Source: Prochlorococcus marinus str. MIT 9215 (GTDB lineage: Bacteria; Cyanobacteriota; Cyanobacteriia; PCC-6307; Cyanobiaceae). Taken from it: DNA of 12,299 nt. The notes beneath the pieces are model-generated. The model was not told the origin of the DNA and searched no databases. It saw nothing but the letters and a program-made list of their open reading frames with translations. The position numbers and the translations under genes are program-made. The stretch spans positions 1 through 12,299 of the forward strand of contig CATBLW010000295.1 of the NCBI GenBank assembly GCA_949486985.1, read 5' to 3'. Every line of letters begins with the position of its first letter. The first letter of the stretch is position 1. Below, piece after piece: positions 1 to 7,204 of the stretch.

Positions 1-1493
1 ACATGTTGTTCAAAGGCATCTGCAAGGCGGTCGAGTAGTTGTTCCCTTTGCTCTCCATGGTGTGGATAATTGACGGCTAAGGGAGGTAGTTGTCTTTGCT
101 TGCGCAACATATTGAGCCAATGTCTTCGCCAGCAGCCATTGTCGAATATTCCGTGCAAGTAGGTTCCAGCTACTTGGTTAATTGTCTCGTCACTTCTCAC
201 CCAGCCGATAGCCGGGTCGTTGGCAATCGGTTTTAGAGAGCTGTTTGCGTCGTTGACTGGCCAACTGATGCCATGGTGCAATTCAAATCCTTCAAGATTG
301 GTTGTTTCTGGCCATTGGCTGGTCACTGCGCGCTGCTTTAGCGACTTTTCTTGCTTAAAAACAGTATGCAAAGGCAGCAGGTTTAGCCCTTTGATGCTTT
401 TTGTTTGGCTTGAATGGGTCAAGCCTTCAAGGTCCATTGGATCCTCAAGTTTGTAGCCAAGCATTTGCATCCCGCCGCAGATTCCAAAGACATGTCCACC
501 ACGTTTGGCAAATTCCTCAACCTGCATGCCCAGGCCAGAGCGATGCAAAGAGTCCAGGTCTCGTAGGGTTTGCTTGCTCCCTGGTATGAGCACAGCATCA
601 GGTTGACCAAGAGAACCACCAGGCTCTACCCAGCGCAGTTGCACTGTGGCTTCGTTCTCTAATGGATCCAGATCAGAGAAATTACTAAGTGATGGCAGTT
701 TCAGTACAGCGATCTCGATTTCTGCGGCCGTTTTCTTCCCGTTGCGTTCCAGTAAATCAAGTGAGTCTTCGGGTGGAAATAGATCTGTAAGCCATGGCAT
801 CACTCCGAGTACTGGGATCCCGGTTTCAGCTTCCAGCCATCTTCGGCCCTCATCAAACAGTTCGCGTCGGCCACGGAATCGGTTGATTAATAACCCTCGG
901 ATTAAAGGGCGTTCAACTGGTCTCAGCAAAGCAAGGGTGCCAATTAATTGAGCAAAAACCCCGCCGCGCTCGATGTCAGCAACCAGTAAACATCGGGCGC
1001 GTAGGAACTGGGCCAGTCTCAGGTTGGTTAGATCTCGTCGTTGCAGGTTGACCTCAACCGGGCTGCCTGCACCCTCCAAGATCAATCGTCCATGCGGATA
1101 ATCATTCGTGAGTTCTTTGATCCCCTGGCGGATGGCGGCCCATCCGGGGCGAAACCATTGTTCGTAATAGGTCTCCGCTCTTGCCGTGCCAACGCTTTTG
1201 CCAAGATGGATCACCTCACTTGTGCTGTCACCCTGCGGTTTGAGTAGTACAGGATTCATGGCATTTTGGGGCACAAGTCCTGCAGCCCAAGCTTGAAGTG
1301 CTTGTGAGTAGGCCATTTCACCGCCACTTTCGTCAACCCAGGCGTTGTTGCTCATGTTTTGCCCTTTGAAGGGCAGCGGGGTCTCTCCTCGTCGACGTAA
1401 AACTCGGCACAGTGCCGCCGTCATCAGTGATTTGCCTGCTCCACTGGATGTGCCGAGCACCATCAAAGGAGGCGCTTGCGCTGGTGTCGTCAT
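1..1493 (-). CDS. cobQ: Cobyric acid synthase CobQ (3' end cut by window edge)
   Basis: CobQ amidates four carboxyl side chains (b, d, e, g) of adenosylcobyrinic acid a,c-diamide using glutamine and ATP, a late corrin-ring step of cobalamin synthesis in the cytosol. I translated the minus strand by hand: 497 codons are open from an ATG at 1493 to the window edge. The N-terminus has the nucleotide-binding motif LGTSSGAGKS (residues 13-22) followed by KGQNMSNNAW, typical of CobQ. The C-terminal half is a class I glutamine amidotransferase, with the nucleophile in FGICGGMQMLG (Cys339) and the histidine in TYLHGIFDN (His447). Family length is about 490-510 residues, so only a few residues should be missing. 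The start overlaps the stop of the upstream gene as ATGA, implying translational coupling. No cobalamin riboswitch is visible, and no other cob gene is in the window. Confidence 0.95.
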   Translation of the reverse strand, partial: MTTPAQAPPLMVLGTSSGAGKSLMTAALCRVLRRRGETPLPFKGQNMSNNAWVDESGGEMAYSQALQAWAAGLVPQNAMNPVLLKPQGDSTSEVIHLGKSVGTARAETYYEQWFRPGWAAIRQGIKELTNDYPHGRLILEGAGSPVEVNLQRRDLTNLRLAQFLRARCLLVADIERGGVFAQLIGTLALLRPVERPLIRGLLINRFRGRRELFDEGRRWLEAETGIPVLGVMPWLTDLFPPEDSLDLLERNGKKTAAEIEIAVLKLPSLSNFSDLDPLENEATVQLRWVEPGGSLGQPDAVLIPGSKQTLRDLDSLHRSGLGMQVEEFAKRGGHVFGICGGMQMLGYKLEDPMDLEGLTHSSQTKSIKGLNLLPLHTVFKQEKSLKQRAVTSQWPETTNLEGFELHHGISWPVNDANSSLKPIANDPAIGWVRSDETINQVAGTYLHGIFDNGCWRRHWLNMLRKQRQLPPLAVNYPHHGEQREQLLDRLADAFEQH

Positions 1494-1897
1494 CGCCGCG
1501 GCCAGTAGCGTCTCAGGCAATGATGCATGCGTTCGATCAGACCAGCTTGTTGCGATGGCAAGTCTGGTGACTGCTCAAGCAATTGACGACCGAGAGGTGT
1601 GAGCCTGATTCTTGCTGTCAAACCTTGACCATCAACTTCACGACGCAATATCCCGACGGTGATCAACCATCGAAAGGCGTCTTCAACATTTTCTTGTCGT
1701 TGAAACCAACCAGCCATCGCTTTGCAGTATTGACTGTTCTGCAACACCGTTTCCGCATGGAGTCCTAAGTTTTGGGCGTCGGTATAAAAGCTTTGATTAA
1801 AAGGTAGGCAGCGCATAGCCTGAGCCGCTCGGTGCTTGCTTCGTGCATCAAGCAGTTCCATCTCGCTTGGTTCGCTATCGCTGGCAAGGTTGGACAT
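1490..1897 (-). CDS. Uncharacterised 135-residue protein, winged-helix-like, coupled to cobQ
   Basis: I do not recognise a defined function. The chosen ATG at 1897 gives 135 residues; the frame stays open to 2008, but that would run through the start of the divergent Maf gene, and the extra residues are low-complexity Arg/Gln/Ser. The N-terminal 20 residues are acidic and probably disordered. Residues about 72-108 (EDAFRWLITVGILRREVDGQ, then TARIRLTPLGRQLLE) look like recognition helix, wing and last helix of a winged-helix fold. The tail is basic (RRYWPRR). It resembles small conserved cyanobacterial proteins of the kind annotated as 'Npun_F0494 family', but that is from memory and unchecked. 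The ATGA overlap with cobQ suggests co-expression. A DNA-binding role is inference only. Confidence 0.7.
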   Translation of the reverse strand: MSNLASDSEPSEMELLDARSKHRAAQAMRCLPFNQSFYTDAQNLGLHAETVLQNSQYCKAMAGWFQRQENVEDAFRWLITVGILRREVDGQGLTARIRLTPLGRQLLEQSPDLPSQQAGLIERMHHCLRRYWPRR

Positions 1898-1939
1898 TGA
1901 TGTCAGCCTACGGACTGGTTCTCTTTGCTGCACTTCGCC

Positions 1940-2557
1940 GTGTTGATGCTTGCCTCTGCTTCTCCGGCTCGCCGTCGATTGCTTGTGCAGGCAGGCATTC
2001 CACATCAAGTGAGGGTGAGTGGAGTTGATGAATCAAGCATCATGCATGCTGACCCAACTGAGTTGGTCTTGCTGTTAGCGAAGGCGAAAGCAGACGCTGT
2101 TGCCCAACAACTCAAAACTGAGCGATCGATCGATCCCTTGCTGGCTCCAATCAATGCCGTGCTTGGTTGCGATTCAGTATTTGAATTTAACGGTCAAATT
2201 TTTGGCAAGCCTTTAGACGCTTCTATTGCTTTAAGACGTTGGCAGTTGATGTCTGGTGAAAGTGGCCTTCTGCATACGGGTCATGTTTTGTTGACCAGCA
2301 CAACATCAAACGTAGAAAAGAATGGTTTTGATCATGTGATCAAACAAACAGTGACCACACGTGTTCATTTTGCAGCGCTAAATCAGTTGGAAATAGAGGC
2401 GTATATTGCGACTGGTGAGCCCCTGCAATGCGCTGGCGGCTTTGCTTTAGAAGGCAGGGGATCCTTGTTTGTCAGTGGCTTGGAAGGTTGTTATAGCAAT
2501 GTGATTGGCCTTAGCTTGCCTTGGCTTAGGCAGGCTCTGCATGAAGTTTCTCTATGA
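1940..2557 (+). CDS. maf: Maf-family nucleoside triphosphate pyrophosphatase
   Basis: Maf proteins hydrolyse non-canonical or modified nucleotides (dTTP/UTP, or 7-methyl-GTP in the YceF branch) to monophosphate and pyrophosphate in the cytosol. The signature LASASPARRRLL lies at residues 4-15, the lysine-rich AKAKADAV segment follows, then LGCDSVFEFNGQIFGKP with the conserved Asp and Lys, and the C-terminal GEPLQCAGGFALEGRG. The CAGGF...EG form resembles YceF more than the AGGYGIQG form of dTTP/UTP-type Maf, so substrate is uncertain. Length (205 residues) is normal. The start is ambiguous: TTG 1925, GTG 1940 and ATG 1946 are all in frame. I chose GTG 1940 because it aligns with the usual M-L-L-L-A-S-A-S beginning; no clear ribosome site decides. 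It is divergent from the cobQ pair with about 42 bp between. Confidence 0.92.
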   Translation: MLMLASASPARRRLLVQAGIPHQVRVSGVDESSIMHADPTELVLLLAKAKADAVAQQLKTERSIDPLLAPINAVLGCDSVFEFNGQIFGKPLDASIALRRWQLMSGESGLLHTGHVLLTSTTSNVEKNGFDHVIKQTVTTRVHFAALNQLEIEAYIATGEPLQCAGGFALEGRGSLFVSGLEGCYSNVIGLSLPWLRQALHEVSL

Positions 2558-2648
2558 GCGAATATTCTTCACCAGGATCATGATGTTCACGGCTGGGTTT
2601 ACCTCGTTATTCGATTTAATGACTATCTCAGATTAATTCTCGAGCAAT

Positions 2649-2675
2649 AAAAAAGCCCTCGTTTTTGACGAGGGC
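2649..2675 (-). terminator. Intrinsic terminator of psbD-psbC
   Basis: Perfect 8-bp stem: GCCCTCGT at 2655-2662 pairs with ACGAGGGC at 2668-2675 around a 5-base loop. On the minus strand it is followed by six U from the A run at 2649-2654. This is a textbook rho-independent terminator for leftward transcription and sits about 55 bp after the psbC stop. Confidence 0.92.
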
Positions 2676-2699
2676 CATAGATTCATCGTTGCATTGTCC

Positions 2700-2720
2700 A
2701 GATCATCGAAAAGATGATCT
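2700..2720 (-). other. Perfect hairpin in the psbC 3' untranslated region
   Basis: AGATCATC (2700-2707) and GATGATCT (2713-2720) form a perfect 8-bp stem with a 5-base loop, nine bases after the psbC stop. No U tract follows it on the minus strand, so it is unlikely to be a terminator by itself. A role in protecting the transcript's 3' end is plausible but inferred. Confidence 0.6.
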
Positions 2721-2729
2721 TTGCAAGAG

Positions 2730-4118
2730 TTAGTCCAGATCGGGCATTCCCAATGCTGGTTCTGCTTGACGATCGATACCTTTCTCGAAACCTGCAGCAG
2801 ATGCACGTGCTCTACCAGCGTGGAACCAGTGGCCAACGATATTGAACCAAGCAGCGAAGAACAGGTGAGCAGCCAGCCATTGGCGGATGTTCACGAAGTT
2901 AACCGCATTGGGCTCAGTAATAATTCCGCCAACAGAGTTGATCGAGGCGTTAGGTGCATGAGTCATGTACTCAGCAGCCCGCCTGACTTGCCATGGCTGA
3001 ATATCGTTCTGAAGCTTGTCAAGGCTTAGACCGTTGGGCCCACGCAGTGGTTCAAGCCAAGGTCCACGGAAATCCCAGAACCTCATCGTTTCTCCACCAA
3101 AGATGATTTCACCGGTAGGTGAACGCATCAGGTACTTACCAAGACCAGTTGGGCCCATGGCCGAACCGATGTTGGCGCCCATCCTTTGGTCTCTAACCAG
3201 GAAGGTGAAGCTCTGTGACTGAGAGGATTCTGCGTTGGTAGGACCGTAGAACTCAGATGGATAAGCGGTGTTGTTGAACCAGATGTATGCAGCAGCAATG
3301 AAGCCCATGCAACTGGTTGCTGCTAAGGCGTAACTCAGCAGACCTTCACCATTCCAGATGAATGCTCGACGCACCCATCCCCATGGCTTGGTAATGATGT
3401 GGTAGACGCCGCCAAAAATTAGAAGCAGTGCTATCCAAATATGGCCACCAACGATGTCTTCCATCGAGTTGACACCGATGATCCAGCCTGTGCCACCCCA
3501 AGGGGCGCTGAATAAGTAACCCCAAATCACCCCAATATCAAGCGTTGGGTTGGTGATCAGGCGTACGTCTCCGCCTCCTGGTGCCCAGGTGTCATAGACA
3601 CCTCCAAAGAACATGGCTTTGAAAACAAAGGCCAATGCTCCAGTGCTAAGCGCAAGCAGGTTGTAACCAAGAATCTTGGTCATCTGATCTTTGTCACGCC
3701 AGTCCTGAGCAAAGAAGGAGGAATAATTCTCCAGCCTCTCAGGGCCTTTTAGAGCGTGGTAGATGCCACCCAGTCCGTAAACGGCCGAGCCGATCAGGTG
3801 GGCGACAGCAATGACAAAGAATGGATAGATATCAGTGATTTCACCACCAGGGCCTACACCCCAGCCAAGTGAAGCCACGTGAGGCATCAAGATCAGCCCC
3901 TGCTCATAGAGAGGCATGTCGGCGGTGTAATGACTCACCTCAAAGAGGAGCATGGCGCCGGGCCAAAAAGTCATAAGACCGGCGTGAGCCACATGAGCGC
4001 CAAGAAGGCGCCCAGACAGGTTGATCATGCGGGCGTTGCCGGCCCACCAGGCGTAACCGGTAGATGCGAGGTCCTGCCCCCCGACATTTATCAGTCCAGA
4101 ATTAGAGGGCGTTTCCAC
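2730..4118 (-). CDS. psbC: Photosystem II CP43 chlorophyll apoprotein
   Basis: CP43 is the six-helix inner antenna of photosystem II in the thylakoid membrane. It binds chlorophyll a and helps ligate the Mn4CaO5 cluster. The sequence shows GNARMINLSGRLLGAHVAHAG (the start of helix I), HEAD-like GGVYDTWAPGGGDVR at 172-186 in the lumenal region, the large lumenal loop with RSPTGEIIFGGETMRFWD, and the C-terminal HAGRARASAAGFEKGIDR. Glu343 and Arg346 in GGETMRFW correspond to the cluster residues conventionally numbered Glu354 and Arg357. I chose the GTG at 4118: it gives 462 residues beginning METP, the usual form, and has GAGG about ten bases upstream. An ATG at 4196 is in frame but would add 26 residues lying inside psbD. 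The gene overlaps psbD by 17 bp and ends before a terminator. Confidence 0.97.
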   Translation of the reverse strand: METPSNSGLINVGGQDLASTGYAWWAGNARMINLSGRLLGAHVAHAGLMTFWPGAMLLFEVSHYTADMPLYEQGLILMPHVASLGWGVGPGGEITDIYPFFVIAVAHLIGSAVYGLGGIYHALKGPERLENYSSFFAQDWRDKDQMTKILGYNLLALSTGALAFVFKAMFFGGVYDTWAPGGGDVRLITNPTLDIGVIWGYLFSAPWGGTGWIIGVNSMEDIVGGHIWIALLLIFGGVYHIITKPWGWVRRAFIWNGEGLLSYALAATSCMGFIAAAYIWFNNTAYPSEFYGPTNAESSQSQSFTFLVRDQRMGANIGSAMGPTGLGKYLMRSPTGEIIFGGETMRFWDFRGPWLEPLRGPNGLSLDKLQNDIQPWQVRRAAEYMTHAPNASINSVGGIITEPNAVNFVNIRQWLAAHLFFAAWFNIVGHWFHAGRARASAAGFEKGIDRQAEPALGMPDLD

Positions 4119-5157
4119 GTGGTAGTACCTCTTCAGGGAATACAAAGTTTTCGTGGGGCTGGTCAGCTGTAGCCATCCAGGCACGCATGCCTTCATTCAG
4201 AAGAACGTTCTTGGTATAGAACGTTTCGAATTCGGGGTCTTCTGCGGCACGGATCTCTTGGCTAACAAAGTCGTAAGACCTCAAGTTGACAGCCAAGCCG
4301 ACAATGCCAATTGAGGGAGTCCACATGCCCATTACAGGCACGAACAACATGAAGAAGTGCAGCCAGCGCTTGTTTGAGAAGGCGATTCCGAAGATCTGAC
4401 TCCAGAAACGGTTGGCTGTGACCATCGAATAGGTCTCTTCTTCCTGGGTTGGCTCAAATGCCTTAAAGGTGTTGGATTGCTCGCCGTCTTCAAACAGTGT
4501 GTTTTGCACGGTTGCGCCATGGATGGCGCAGAGCAGAGCACCGCCAAGGATTCCAGCAACACCCATCATGTGGAAGGGGTTGATGGTCCAGTTGTGGAAG
4601 CCCTGGATGAACAGGATGAAGCGGAAAATTGCAGCCACTCCGAAAGAGGGAGCAAAGAACCAGCTGTGCTGCCCAAGGGGGTACATCAGGAAGACGCTGA
4701 GGAAAACAGCGACAGGTCCTGAAAATGCAAGAGCGTTGTAAGGACGGATGCCCACCAAGCGGGCGATTTCGAACTGACGCAGCATGAAGCCGATCAGCGC
4801 GAAAGAGCCGTGCAGGGCAACGAAACTCCAGAGCCCACCAAGCTGAAACCAGCGCACGAAATCACCCTGGGCTTCAGGGCCCCAAAGCAATAACAAGCTA
4901 TGGCCCATTGCATCAGCTGGTGTGCTGACGGCAGCGGTAAGGAAGTTGCAACCTTCCAGGTAAGAGCTGGCAACGCCGTGGGTATACCAGGAAGTAACAA
5001 AGGAGGTGCCAGTCAGCCAACCTCCCAGAGCCAAGTAGGCCGTTGGAAACAGGAGGATGCCAGACCAGCCAACAAATACGAAGCGGTCGCGCTTTAACCA
5101 GTCATCGAGGACGTCAAACCATCCTCGCTGCGGCGCGCGCCCTACAGCGATCGTCAT
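4102..5157 (-). CDS. psbD: Photosystem II reaction-centre protein D2
   Basis: D2 pairs with D1 to bind the photosystem II charge-separation cofactors, QA and the non-haem iron; it is a five-helix thylakoid protein. The 351-residue product starts MTIAVGRAPQRGWFD and ends FPEEVLPRGNAL, both diagnostic. Numbering is one less than the standard: Tyr159 (redox-active TyrD) in LMYPLG, His196 in NPFHMMG (P680 ligand), His213 in AIHGATV and His267 in KRWLHFF (iron ligands), and His116 (peripheral chlorophyll ligand) in ALHGSF. All key residues are intact. An open frame reaches a further 15 residues upstream, but ATG 5157 is the family start. First gene of the leftward psbD-psbC unit, divergent from ycf4. 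No strong Shine-Dalgarno precedes the ATG; a small GC hairpin does. Confidence 0.97.
   Translation of the reverse strand: MTIAVGRAPQRGWFDVLDDWLKRDRFVFVGWSGILLFPTAYLALGGWLTGTSFVTSWYTHGVASSYLEGCNFLTAAVSTPADAMGHSLLLLWGPEAQGDFVRWFQLGGLWSFVALHGSFALIGFMLRQFEIARLVGIRPYNALAFSGPVAVFLSVFLMYPLGQHSWFFAPSFGVAAIFRFILFIQGFHNWTINPFHMMGVAGILGGALLCAIHGATVQNTLFEDGEQSNTFKAFEPTQEEETYSMVTANRFWSQIFGIAFSNKRWLHFFMLFVPVMGMWTPSIGIVGLAVNLRSYDFVSQEIRAAEDPEFETFYTKNVLLNEGMRAWMATADQPHENFVFPEEVLPRGNAL
4119..4140 (-). promoter_or_regulatory. Internal ribosome-binding site for psbC within psbD
   Basis: Reading leftward, the psbD 3' end carries GAAGAGGT ending about eight bases before the psbC GTG. GAGG complements the 16S 3' end. 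It supports GTG 4118 as the true start and independent initiation on the dicistronic message, as known for psbD-psbC in cyanobacteria and plastids. Confidence 0.75.
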
Positions 5158-5170
5158 GGGTGAAAACGGA

Positions 5171-5183
5171 GCGGCTGAGCCGC
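5171..5183 (-). other. Small GC hairpin in the psbD 5' leader
   Basis: GCGGC-TGA-GCCGC forms a 5-bp all-GC stem with a 3-base loop, ending 13 bases before the psbD ATG. The adjacent bases (AGCCGCGGGCT) allow an alternative pairing. It would lie in the transcript leader close to the ribosome landing site, so an effect on translation is possible but inferred. Confidence 0.4.
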
Positions 5184-5190
5184 GGGCTGT

Positions 5191-5219
5191 TGGATACGAC
5201 AAGACAATAACAATTTCAA
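5191..5219 (-). promoter_or_regulatory. Candidate psbD promoter
   Basis: On the minus strand, TTGAAA (5219-5214) and TATCCA (5196-5191) are separated by 17 bp, the ideal sigma-70 spacing. The -10 match is weak. A start near 5184 would give a leader of about 27 bases, beginning at the GC hairpin. No transcript evidence is available. Confidence 0.3.
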
Positions 5220-5344
5220 CCTGGTCTTTGGGGGCATAACCCTTGAGCTGAAATCCCTTGTAGTGGTGTTGCTGTTTTGGCTTGCGTCATCTTTGGCCAT
5301 TGGTCTGCATTGCAGGCCAGAATGGAATTTCCTATGTGCCTGCT

Positions 5345-5920
5345 ATGGCTGCTGATTTGCAGGAGAGCCTCTTGGCTGAAGAAACCCAAGCGCAGCTGTT
5401 GGAGCAATCAGTTGTTGGTGCTCGTCGACTTACAAATCAGTTGATGGCCGTTGTGGTCAGCATCGGCGGGACTGGCTTTCTCCTGGCCTCTTCCTCCAGT
5501 TATCTCGGCCGCAACCTCTTGCCCATTGGCAATCCGTCCAGCTTGGCCTTTGTGCCTCAGGGCTTGATTATGGGTTTCTATGGCATTGCGGCTCTTCTTC
5601 TGGCCCTTTATCTCTGGGTATTGCTTGCGATCAATCTTGGTGCTGGCAGCAACCGCTTTGATAAGGCTGCAGGGGTGGTGACAATTTCTCGACGTGGATA
5701 TTTCAAGCCCATCAGCGCTGAATTCCCGATGACTGATGTCAAAGCGGTCAAGCTTGAGGTTCGTGATGGGATTAATCCCCGTCGTCGCATCTCTCTACGC
5801 GTTAAAGATCGCAGAGACATCTCTTTAACGCGCGTTGGCCAGCCGCTTCCTCTCGATCAGCTGGAGCGAGAGGGTGCCGAGTTGGCACGCTTTTTGGGTG
5901 TGAACCTTGAAGGACTTTGA
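5345..5920 (+). CDS. ycf4: Photosystem I assembly protein Ycf4
   Basis: Ycf4 is a thylakoid membrane protein that assists photosystem I assembly; it is not part of the mature complex. The 191-residue product matches the family in size and layout: a polar N-terminus, two membrane segments at about 33-54 (ending FLLASSSSYLG) and 74-97 (LIMGFYGIAALLLALYLWVLL), then a soluble domain with the family-like SRRGYF at 115-120 and IPRR-type basic segment GINPRRRISLRVKDRRDI. I chose ATG 5345 (MAADLQESLL) because the upstream extension of the frame to 5282 looks like non-coding leader and the family begins near here. It is divergent from psbD across 187 bp and is followed after three bases by the cyclophilin gene, suggesting an operon. 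Confidence 0.93.
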   Translation: MAADLQESLLAEETQAQLLEQSVVGARRLTNQLMAVVVSIGGTGFLLASSSSYLGRNLLPIGNPSSLAFVPQGLIMGFYGIAALLLALYLWVLLAINLGAGSNRFDKAAGVVTISRRGYFKPISAEFPMTDVKAVKLEVRDGINPRRRISLRVKDRRDISLTRVGQPLPLDQLEREGAELARFLGVNLEGL

Positions 5921-5923
5921 ATT

Positions 5924-6634
5924 TTGGATGTAGTAACTCTGCCTCGTCTATTTAGGCGTTCAGCCTTTTGGGCTCTTGTGTTGTGCTTGTCCTTGCTGAC
6001 CAGTTGCGCAAGTTCCAAAACAGCAACGCTTCCCCAAGGCTGTGAGACCTCCAGCAGTCCCTGCCTGCAGGGCAAGGCGATTGTTGAGATGAGCACCAGT
6101 CGTGGCAGCATCACCCTTGAAGTGGATGGAGATGCGGCACCTGTTACAGCAGGGAACTTTGTCGATCTTGTTGAAAAGGGCGTTTACAACAACACTGTTT
6201 TTCATCGGGTGGTGAAAGAGCCTGTGCCTTTTGTCGTTCAGGGGGGTGATCCTGGTTCCAAGGACCCCAATACGCCCAAGACTGAATACGGCAAAGGCAG
6301 TTTTATTGATCCAGTGACTGGTCAGACCAGATTTATTCCACTGGAAGTGAAGCTGAAAAATGAAAATCAGCCTCGCTATAGCCGACTAACAACCAACGCC
6401 AGCGATTTATTGCAATTGCAGCTCAGTCATCAACGCGGTGCGTTGGCAATGGCACGATCCCAGGCTCCTGATTCTGCAAGCGCACAGTTCTATATCGCTT
6501 TGCGTCCTCTGCCGGAATTGGATGGTCGCTATGCCGTTTTTGGTCAGGTGACCAAAGGCTTGGAGGTCGTCGATGCTATTGAGCAGGACGATCGAATTAT
6601 CAAAGCGAATCTGGTGACTGCGATTGATCAGTAA
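5924..6634 (+). CDS. Cyclophilin-type peptidyl-prolyl isomerase, predicted lipoprotein
   Basis: Cyclophilins catalyse cis-trans isomerisation of peptidyl-proline bonds. The 236-residue product begins with a basic, hydrophobic signal (residues 8-27) ending in lipobox LTSC, so Cys28 is the likely lipidated residue and the enzyme would be anchored facing the periplasm or thylakoid lumen. The cyclophilin domain runs from about 53 to the end: FHRV (Arg95), VVQGGDP (106-110), SAQFYI (186-191) and LDGRYAVFGQV (199-209). Tyr replaces the Trp of human cyclophilin A, common in bacteria. An insertion around 111-170 lengthens the domain, as in other cyanobacterial members. No in-frame ATG precedes the signal; TTG 5924, three bases after ycf4, is the best start but is not certain. 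Confidence 0.88.
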   Translation: MDVVTLPRLFRRSAFWALVLCLSLLTSCASSKTATLPQGCETSSSPCLQGKAIVEMSTSRGSITLEVDGDAAPVTAGNFVDLVEKGVYNNTVFHRVVKEPVPFVVQGGDPGSKDPNTPKTEYGKGSFIDPVTGQTRFIPLEVKLKNENQPRYSRLTTNASDLLQLQLSHQRGALAMARSQAPDSASAQFYIALRPLPELDGRYAVFGQVTKGLEVVDAIEQDDRIIKANLVTAIDQ

Positions 6635-6673
6635 CCGTTGATGAGAATGCCGGCCGAGAAGCTTTGAAGAGCT

Positions 6674-7204
6674 TTAAGCCGGCAATCTTCCGCCGCTGGT
6701 TGAGGCTTTCAACATTTCCGTATTCACCCCAGAGGCCCTCTCGAGAGAAATTTTGCCGGTACGCGCTATTTCCAGAATTCCGTAGGGGGAAAGCAAGCGT
6801 TCTAGAGCAACCAATTTTCCTGGATCGCCCACCACTTCAAGGGTTAGGGCGTCATTGGCGACATCAACAACTTTTGCTCGAAACACTTCCACCAATTCAA
6901 GAATGGCGCTGCGCTCTGAGGAAGGTGCAGAAACCTTCAGCAGCATCAGCTCGCGTTCAACAGCTGGTCGTGTTGTGAGGTCGACAACTTGAAGAACATT
7001 GATCAATTTGTCGAGCTGTTTGCTCATTTGCTGAAGGGTCTGATCATCGCCTTCAACAACCATCGTGATTCGGGATTGTCCATCGACTTCCGCTGGGCCA
7101 ACAGCAAGGCTGTCGATGTTGAATCCGCGCCGCGCGAATAACCCTGCAATCCGGCTAAGGGCACCGGATTCATCTTCTACTAGCACTGAAAGGGTGTGCT
7201 TCAT
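6674..7204 (-). CDS. ilvH: Acetolactate synthase small (regulatory) subunit
   Basis: This subunit activates the large catalytic subunit of acetohydroxyacid synthase, which makes acetolactate or acetohydroxybutyrate for valine, leucine and isoleucine synthesis, and confers valine feedback inhibition. The 176-residue product has an N-terminal ACT domain (MKHTLSVLVEDESGALSRIA, then GLFARRGFNIDSLAVGP at 22-38) and the standard C-terminal domain with ELMLLKV and the final PYGILEIARTGKISLER. Length is normal. I chose ATG 7204 over the in-frame GTG 7210 because the family begins MKHTLSV and because it forms an ATGA overlap with the upstream hydrolase, implying coupling. The catalytic ilvB gene is not in the window. 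Confidence 0.96.
   Translation of the reverse strand: MKHTLSVLVEDESGALSRIAGLFARRGFNIDSLAVGPAEVDGQSRITMVVEGDDQTLQQMSKQLDKLINVLQVVDLTTRPAVERELMLLKVSAPSSERSAILELVEVFRAKVVDVANDALTLEVVGDPGKLVALERLLSPYGILEIARTGKISLERASGVNTEMLKASTSGGRLPA

Noticed and set aside
646..951. Open frame of 101 codons on the plus strand
   Set aside because: It is antisense to intact cobQ, has Ser/Arg-rich composition and no recognisable motif.
1898..2008. N-terminal extension of the cobQ-coupled protein to 172 residues
   Set aside because: It would run antisense through the start of the Maf gene and encodes low-complexity basic sequence; ATG 1897 leaves a clean divergent gap.
2120..2135. GATCGATCGATC run as a HIP1-like or regulatory element
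   Set aside because: It lies inside the Maf coding sequence, is not GCGATCGC in full, and is simple repeat of a short palindrome.
2558..2648. Terminator or small gene after the Maf gene
   Set aside because: I found no stable hairpin with a T run on the plus strand and no convincing open frame; the stretch looks like plain intergenic sequence.
3879..4172. Open frame of 97 codons antisense to psbC/psbD
   Set aside because: It is a shadow of highly conserved photosystem genes with no plausible product.
4119..4196. ATG at 4196 as the psbC start
   Set aside because: It adds 26 residues read from psbD in another frame; the GTG at 4118 matches the known family start and has an internal ribosome site.
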